From positions 250,232 to 261,901 of the forward strand of contig WELB01000107.1 of the NCBI GenBank assembly GCA_009602725.1: a stretch of 11,670 bases of DNA, in the 5' to 3' direction. How positions within the stretch are numbered: position 1 is the first letter of the stretch; each line of letters begins with the position of its first letter. Origin of the DNA: Spirogloea muscicola. Taxonomy: Eukaryota; Streptophyta; Zygnematophyceae; Spirogloeales; Spirogloeaceae. Below the pieces are notes generated by a model. It saw only the letters and a list, made by a program, of their open reading frames with translations. It was not told the DNA's origin and made no database searches. Position numbers and translations under genes: made by a program. This document shows positions 7,401 to 11,670 of this stretch, piece after piece.

Positions 7401-8747
7401 ACAAGCATTTGTATTATAGTTTGTATCATGGAGCAGAGCACACAGGACCCTCTAGATGGCTGATCATAGTGACCAGACCAGTGAGTTGAAGAGAGGATGC
7501 TGTAGGACATGGCACGAGAGACAGCCGAGGTGACTAAATGCTGTGTGGCGAACAGTACACGGCTGGTGAAGGCAAGCAGTGGGCGCCTGCAACGTATCCT
7601 GGGCTCTGCGAGAAGCTCCTTTGGAAGTCGCAGTCCGTGGTACGTACAGAGAAGCTTGCAGTCCCTACCACGTATCAAAGTAGGATGAAGTTGAGGTCCG
7701 CACCTACTTGCAGTATGCCGCTTGCCGCTTTCAAATGGATCACAAGTAACTGCACAAGTAGGTGCTGCATCTGTGAGATCAAGGAAGCCTGGTCATTTAA
7801 CCGCATATGAAGCATATGCCAAGGGGTACTCTCGTGAGGCTGCAGAAATTGTTCATCAAAAGTGTGCACTTCTAGCCTTGGGGGTCGAGGGCAGGGCAGT
7901 TGAAGACCATCTCTGATGCTGATGAGGTCTGTGGCCCTGTCTTGTCCAACGCAGGCTGGCTTCTTCCTTGTTCATTACACGAGCCACTGGAAGCGCCATC
8001 TCGCCAAGTTGTCTGCCCTGCACAAAGCTGGCTTGCTGCAGGTAAGTACTTGAAAGTGCTTGAGTCATCGTGACATTGTGGCTGTGCTACTTGCAGAGTG
8101 TGCAGGGCACCTCGATGTAGTAATATTGATGGCTGACCATGGCTGAATGGAGGCGTCACTCTGCTTCTTATCTCCTCGGCAATTAGGGCCACTTGGATGT
8201 GCTGCCTAAGCTATCTAAGAGGAGCTCGTTGCTGCTGTGTTTCGTTAATCTATATTTACAAGCTGCAACTGCGCTGATGCAATGACCGTGAGTTGCTCAG
8301 GTCTCTGTGGATCCTGCTAAGTTCAGTGGACTGCAATCAGTTCCTGAAGCTGTGGAGTATCTGCACTCCGGCAAGAGCATTGGCAAGGCAAGTCATATGC
8401 CTAACTGCAGTCTCCTTGATGTTCGTGTTCGGTATTTGAGCAGTTGCGCAAATGCCTTCTCATTTTCTGACGCCTTCGGGAAACCACCCAAAAGAGGACT
8501 AAGGTTGCAGCACCTTTGTGGCACCTAGACAGTAGATTTTAGATTGTGTTCTCATTACAGTGGTTGTTTCTCTTCACGATCGAGCAGCCATGCAGCTGAT
8601 GCAATTCCACCTAGTTGTGATGCTACTGTGCCTCTTGGCTGTGCTTTGTGCCTGCGTCTGATAGGTTATGCTAATTTGGACCATTGCTGGTGCCTGTAGG
8701 TTGTTGTACATATAGCTGGAGCCTCCCCTCAGCAGTCCCGTCTGTGA
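2451..8747 (+). CDS. Bifunctional fusion: 15-PGDH-like short-chain dehydrogenase joined to PTGR3/ZADH2-like reductase (18 exons, 643 aa)
   Basis: Exons: 2451-2505, 2670-2849, 3000-3184, 3351-3456, 3741-3817, 3968-4076, 4241-4421, 4619-4745, 4997-5074, 5252-5359, 5591-5686, 5913-5987, 6265-6384, 6571-6699, 7556-7639, 7955-8041, 8301-8387 and 8700-8747. Joined, they give 1932 nt in one frame with a single stop (TGA 8745-8747). Introns are GT-AG except the last, which is GC-AG. Residues 1-264 are an NAD-type SDR, 265-294 a polar linker with four consecutive Gln, and 295-643 a zinc-independent MDR. From the families, the SDR would oxidise an allylic alcohol and the MDR reduce the resulting enone; the real substrate is unknown. 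The C-terminal SRL predicts peroxisomal import. No targeting peptide is seen at the N-terminus. The gene is convergent with CSN1. The main uncertainty is the exact splice choice at weak donors (5075, 6385), not the frame or family. Confidence 0.88.
6725..6960 (-). mobile_element. Copia-like retrotransposon fragment, left copy
   Basis: On the minus strand from 6960 it encodes, with a frameshift, VLGRGTIAM and then NGQVDCVLHDVLYVPDLIS, the signature of the segment between protease and GAG-pre-integrase domain in Ty1/copia polyproteins. It continues into KVLPDKYPGKLDDVRMSLL, a part I do not recognise. It is too short and broken to be active and has no visible LTR or target duplication. Confidence 0.65.
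7010..7059. repeat. Core hairpin at the palindrome axis
   Basis: The arms 7010-7030 and 7039-7059 pair over 21 positions with one A/A mismatch and one G/T pair: A6-T-CGTTA-A-CCCCCTTT against AAAGGGGG-A-TAACG-G-T6. A competing 12-bp stem pairs CCCTTTGAGAAA (7025-7036) with TTTCTCAAAGGG (7061-7072). A third small stem is CCCTTT (6977-6982) with AAAGGG (6989-6994). Confidence 0.8.
7088..7342 (+). mobile_element. Copia-like retrotransposon fragment, right copy
   Basis: From 7103 the plus strand reads MKYGEGTVTMLVDVGEGQVE then CVLHDVLYAPDVTTKSLSL, the same GxGTV...LxDVLYxP pattern as the left copy but with a longer open frame. A second open frame (7219-7392) continues with VLPDKDYGKLDDIGMSLF and LFADFTWHAKDDSK up to a TGA at 7393. 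I do not recognise the latter part. The two copies are head to head, both reading outward from the axis. Confidence 0.65.
7640..7954 (+). other. Intron 15, with a coding-like relic and a small inverted repeat
   Basis: The GT-AG intron holds an open stretch (7795-7916) reading GHLTAYEAYAKGYSREAAEI then VHQKCALLALGVEGRAVEDHL and a stop. Its pattern loosely recalls the helix-turn-helix at the C-terminus of RecQ-type helicases (xAYExYxxGxSxxEAA...VExHL), but I cannot confirm it; it may be a captured exon or chance. GCACCTACTTGCAG (7700-7713) and CTGCACAAGTAGGTGC (7750-7765) are inverted copies differing by a 2-nt insertion. Confidence 0.35.
8388..8699 (+). other. Intron 17 of the fusion gene, GC-AG class
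   Basis: The donor is AAG|GCAAGT, the standard form of a GC donor, and the acceptor is TGTAG. Using it joins GKSIGK to VVVHIAG, which is the family's expected C-terminal strand. The nearest GT (in GCAAGTC) would shift the frame and lose the ending. If the intron is retained, the frame reads 46 more residues to a stop at 8526-8528 and never reaches the last exon. Confidence 0.78.
8700..8747 (+). other. Last exon carrying a peroxisomal targeting signal (SRL)
   Basis: Exon 18 encodes VVVHIAGASPQQSRL and the stop. SRL at the extreme C-terminus is a canonical type 1 peroxisomal signal in plants and algae, and the preceding small and polar residues suit it. As I recall, animal ZADH2 is also peroxisomal and ends in an SKL-type tripeptide. 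Confidence 0.75.
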
Positions 8748-9205
8748 TGCTCGCGGCAGAGGCTCTGTGGATTTTGATACTATATTTGAGCTCGTTTATG
8801 TCACTCACATACCAGATGTAGGTTGGGCTTATATCAGACAAGGTGGGGCTTACACCAGACTTACACTACACTGGTTGTTGTGGCTTGTCATATTGCACCT
8901 TACACAACACCTTGAAGCCAGAGCGTTGTGTCGGCTGTAGCAAGTTCCTTAGGCTGTGGACTTGCAACTTTAAGAAGTGGAACCAGACCTTGGCACTGAT
9001 TGCACTAATTGCACTTCACAGACAATGGGATTTTCAATGTCACAAAAAGAGATCTTTGTTGCAGAGCATCATTCTCTTTACTGTGAGGGCATGCACTACT
9101 TAGACAGGTCAGAAGGGCGACATTCTGTTCCCACGAAGTGCGGAGCTAATGGCTAAGCTTATGTCCTCTGTGCACCAGAGTCATTGCATGTGCATAATCG
9201 ACAGA

Positions 9206-9210
9206 TTACA
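9206..9210 (-). terminator. Candidate polyadenylation signal TGTAA for CSN1 (distal)
   Basis: TTACA on the plus strand is TGTAA on the CSN1 strand, about 190 nt after the stop codon. It is a five-base motif and so of low specificity. Confidence 0.3.
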
Positions 9211-9251
9211 CTGTGCTGGAAATGGAACCCCAATCAGACACTGTGCTTTAA

Positions 9252-9256
9252 TTACA
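9252..9256 (-). terminator. Candidate polyadenylation signal TGTAA for CSN1 (proximal)
   Basis: A second TGTAA on the CSN1 strand lies about 145 nt after the stop. Algal TGTAA usually sits 10-20 nt before the cleavage site, so either site is plausible. Confidence 0.35.
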
Positions 9257-9401
9257 TGACTTCTTCGGATCAAAGATGGTTGTATTGGCACAATGTCAGC
9301 ATTATCCAACATGGAAGGAAGCTGGCAATGGCAAAGAATGAAGAGAATATGTACGTAGTAAAATGTCATGGCAGAGGCCATAAGCAACTGCTGCGAGTAT
9401 G

Positions 9402-11287
9402 TCAGGGGGCGATCTTCCTGCTGGCCACCTTGACAACGAAGTCCTTGCGAAGAAGCGAGGCCCTGAGAAGCATGGCCTTCGTGTCCCTCTGGTACTCAGT
9501 GCCCAGCTGAAGCGCCTTCTGGAACGTTGCATTGCGCTGATCCGCGTGCCGCGCGTATAGGGTCTTGTTGTGGGAGTCGATGCGAGCCTGTCGCCTCGAC
9601 CACAGCACAACCCGATAATTAGCATAGCACGACTCGCTAGTACTAGAAAGGTAAGGTCGCCCAGTTCTTCAAGCACAGAATGCATTTAAGATCTGTCATT
9701 GTGCTACTGTCGGGGCATGCTGCTGCTTCACAAGCTGAGCCACAAGTGATGCCTGTCGGTCAAGCCGGGACAAGGTAGCTGACCTGGATCTGATTGTCCA
9801 TGATAAGGAGCGCGAGCTCCTTCTCCAGCCCCGCAATGTTGGTGTTGAAGGCAGCAGCCATGACGCCCAGGTTCACGGAGATGAATGGCGTCGTGTACTG
9901 AATCAGAGCCTTGTGCCGAATCTGCTCGTAGAGCGACTCGACGTGGTCATGCAGGTGGATGTCCAGGAGGAAGGCGGGCTTCAGCTTCTGCAGGTAGTTC
10001 AGGCACGACGCATACTGGCTGCACCATGCAACACAGGAGCACACTGGCAGCACAGGTGAGGATATAGTCAAAGGCACTTGTGTATAAGTACTTGAGTATT
10101 GACTGTTAAGCTTTGAGGCATTAGCACGGGCCCAGGCGGACAGAGCAGCAAGCACACAGTATTACCATCCAGAGAGACATTGCTGTCGAAGCCACATCCT
10201 CAAGGCCCCGTGAAGGTATGCCACGATTGCACGCGGCAAAGTATCTCAAGTATATATTGGCAATGCCCACACTCAAGAATCACTAGGCTGTTGCGTCAAT
10301 ATAGTGTGAGCGAGCGGCTTCTGACCTCCCGTGAAAGTCGTGGATGAGCTCCCGGACCTCCGGGACGAGCTCCAGGAAGTTGCGGAAGCTGACGTTATCC
10401 AGGACCTTGCTCTGCCGGCGCAGCACCAGAGACAGCAACGCAGTCAGACTCCTTGCAGCCAGATAGCTGCAAACCCTCTCAGGGCCCGGCTCTGCTGGTT
10501 GCTGCCATGGCAGAGAGCCATGCGTGCAGGCGCGCAGGCAGCTCCCTCACCTTGAGCTCTGACCGGTCAAACGAGGCGAGCGCACACAGCGCGCCATACA
10601 CCGCCACGTCCTGAGGAGCAATCACCTCAGCATAGTTGTTGCCCAGCTCGAAGTGCGTCTCAACAAACTGCGGAGCACAGAAACACACACTCTTGGCAGA
10701 TGTCACACCGGCTGAGGCGCACGAGCCTACGTTCCAGTTTAAGTCCTGAATTGCTAACTCAGCTCAACACCAGTGTGTTGTGAGCTCAGGTTGCTACCTT
10801 GCGGGCGGCAGGCTTGTACTTCTTGCTCTCGAGGAACGCGAGGCCCGCGGCGCAGCGCAGCTTGGCCAGCACGACAGGGTCCTGGAGGTCGGGCGTCTGC
10901 TCGGCCTTGGTGACGTAGTTGGACACGTGCACGAAGTGGCCGAGCTCGATGCTCGCCAGGATGACGTTGAGGCACATGCTGATGATGTGCTTGGACGTCG
11001 TGCAGTAGTCCCGCGTCCGCACGTAGCACTGCGCGCCGCGAAGCGCAGGGGTTGTTTCAGGGTGGGGCTTCAGTGCATGCACTCCTGTAATCGTGATCAG
11101 CTTCCTGATTCAGAACGTGCGCATGAGCTTTAGATACATGCAATTCAGGTGCTGGGGATACAAGCTAAGGCTGGCCCTGAGAGGGTGCGAGGAGGACCTT
11201 GAAGGCCTGCTGGAGGTCGCCGCGGCTGTAGAAGAAGTCGCCCAGGTCGTTATACCCCATGCGGATGCTCTCCTTGATCAGATTGGT
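9402..11287 (-). CDS. CSN1: COP9 signalosome subunit 1, C-terminal 314 residues (5' partial, six exons)
   Basis: Exons in transcript order: 11287-11198, 11028-10798, 10667-10551, 10411-10326, 10018-9784 and 9587-9402 (TGA 9404-9402). All introns are GT-AG and phases agree (0,0,0,2,0). The protein reads TNLIKESIRMGYNDLGDFF, CYVRTRDYCTTSKHIISMCL, VIAPQDVAVYGALCALASFD, FRNFLELVPEVRELI, LLDIHLHDHVESLYEQIR, GLEKELALLIMDNQIQ and ARIDSHNKTLYARHADQRNA, matching plant FUS6/COP11 nearly block for block. The PCI domain spans about residues 150-265 here. CSN1 is a scaffold subunit of the nuclear complex that removes NEDD8/RUB from cullins. Arabidopsis CSN1 has about 440 residues, so some 120 N-terminal residues lie beyond the right edge. 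The last residues, KVASRKIAP, form a short basic tail. Confidence 0.95.
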
Positions 11288-11548
11288 CTGCGGCGCGGCC
11301 CACCGGCGGTTAGGCGAGCTGGCGACCGAGCCAGCCGCTTGACGAGGAGAGAGGAATGTAAGACTGCCCTGCTTTGCATGTGCTGAATTGCAAAGTTAAA
11401 AGCCAAGATCTTTTGATGGCCATCAAGGACACAGGTAAAAGGAGGAGTGAAATGCCCTGGGAGCGCAGGGGTAGGTGAGGGAGAGGGGATGGACGACGTG
11501 AGCGAGAGAAGCACTGAGGGGGAGTGCTTGGGGGGGAAGGCGGGAGGG
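11288..11548 (-). other. CSN1 intron sequence, partial
   Basis: No further CSN1 exon was recognised here; the sequence expected just before TNLIKES (a GYK-like end) is not present. On the plus strand 11460-11548 is very purine-rich (runs such as GGGGGGGAAGG), which is a polypyrimidine stretch in the sense of CSN1. It leads straight into the A tract. Confidence 0.55.

Positions 11549-11670
<122 letters not shown>

Larger units (their letters stand above)
6700..7555 (+). other. Intron 14 of the fusion gene, enlarged by retroelement-derived palindrome
   Basis: This 856-bp GT-AG intron is about 2.7 times longer than any other in the gene. The donor is GTATGT and the acceptor GAACAG. The flanking exons read SQ then YTAGEGKQWAPATYPGL, in frame and as expected for the family, so the insertion has not broken the coding sequence. 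From about 7396 to 7555 I see nothing recognisable. Confidence 0.8.
4619..8747 (+). other. MDR half of the fusion (exons 8-18), PTGR3/ZADH2-like enone reductase
   Basis: The half opens with IVRVLSTDFRAATCIV and GVNASDINYSAGRY, where zinc-containing alcohol dehydrogenases have Cys ligands; none is present, so no catalytic zinc is expected. The Rossmann motif is TAAAGGTGQFAVQLAK (AxxGxxG at residues 448-454). It is followed by the NADPH-type Lys in GGQEKAALL and Tyr in VIDYRQ. VDVVYESVGGAMFQTCL and GFFLVHY are closer to prostaglandin reductase 3 than to other quinone-oxidoreductase-like enzymes as I remember them. Its length, about 349 residues, is near that of stand-alone ZADH2 (about 377). 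The reaction expected from the family is NADPH-dependent reduction of the double bond in an alpha,beta-unsaturated ketone. Subfamily placement needs a tree. Confidence 0.83.
8748..9401. other. Intergenic region between two convergent genes
   Basis: This should hold the 3' untranslated regions of both genes. No coding exon of either neighbour and no RNA gene was recognised. On the plus strand I found no TGTAA, the usual chlorophyte polyadenylation signal; variants TGTAG occur at 8817-8821 and 8935-8939. Open frames of 60-110 codons here show no family resemblance. Confidence 0.6.

Noticed and set aside
8307-8528. 73-codon plus-strand open frame as a small gene
   Set aside because: It is exon 17 running into intron 17; its start is internal to the MDR fold. 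It matters only as the retained-intron ending.
9184-9510. 108-codon plus-strand open frame overlapping the end of CSN1
   Set aside because: Its second half is antisense to the conserved last CSN1 exon, and the first half has no recognisable motif.
10754-11133. Arg- and His-rich or Leu-rich open frames on both strands over the CSN1 exons
   Set aside because: They are alternative frames of the highly conserved exon 10798-11028.

Overview
The window looks like nuclear DNA of a green alga, most likely a trebouxiophyte-type chlorophyte. This rests on two intron-dense protein genes with short GT-AG introns (about 130-320 bp), standard-code exons, a plant-like COP9 signalosome subunit, a plant-type telo-box before a start codon and degraded retroelements. 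The lineage is inferred from style and family resemblance; no marker gene fixes it.

Layout. (1) Positions 1-405, minus strand: the C-terminal end of a non-LTR retrotransposon (reverse transcriptase) polyprotein, running off the left edge. (2) About 380-2380: roughly 2 kb without a gene, holding about a dozen degenerate copies, in both orientations, of a short repeat built on GGCTGTGARAGGCCAGCCCA, plus a 26-bp near-perfect palindrome. (3) 2451-8747, plus strand: one 18-exon gene, predicted 643 residues. It fuses an N-terminal short-chain dehydrogenase resembling 15-hydroxyprostaglandin dehydrogenase to a C-terminal zinc-independent medium-chain reductase resembling prostaglandin reductase 3 (PTGR3/ZADH2). 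It ends in the peroxisomal signal SRL. (4) Intron 14 of that gene (6700-7555) is unusually long because it carries an imperfect palindrome of about 620 bp, made of two head-to-head Copia-like fragments around a tight hairpin. Intron 17 has a GC donor and separates the last exon, which carries SRL, from the rest. (5) 8748-9401: intergenic space between convergent genes. (6) 9402-11287, minus strand: six exons giving the C-terminal 314 residues of COP9 signalosome subunit 1 (CSN1/FUS6/COP11); its N-terminus lies beyond the right edge. (7) 11288-11670: CSN1 intron sequence ending in 122 consecutive A residues at the window edge.

How it fits together. In animals the two halves of the fusion correspond to consecutive steps of prostaglandin catabolism: oxidation of the 15-hydroxyl to a ketone, then reduction of the neighbouring enone double bond. 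Having both on one polypeptide with a peroxisomal tag suggests a peroxisomal bifunctional enzyme acting on a hydroxy-enone or oxylipin-like lipid. That is an inference from sequence and is the main candidate for something new here. CSN1 is an unrelated housekeeping neighbour. All exon boundaries were set by eye from reading frame, GT/GC-AG sites and remembered family sequence; none was tested by alignment software or RNA data.
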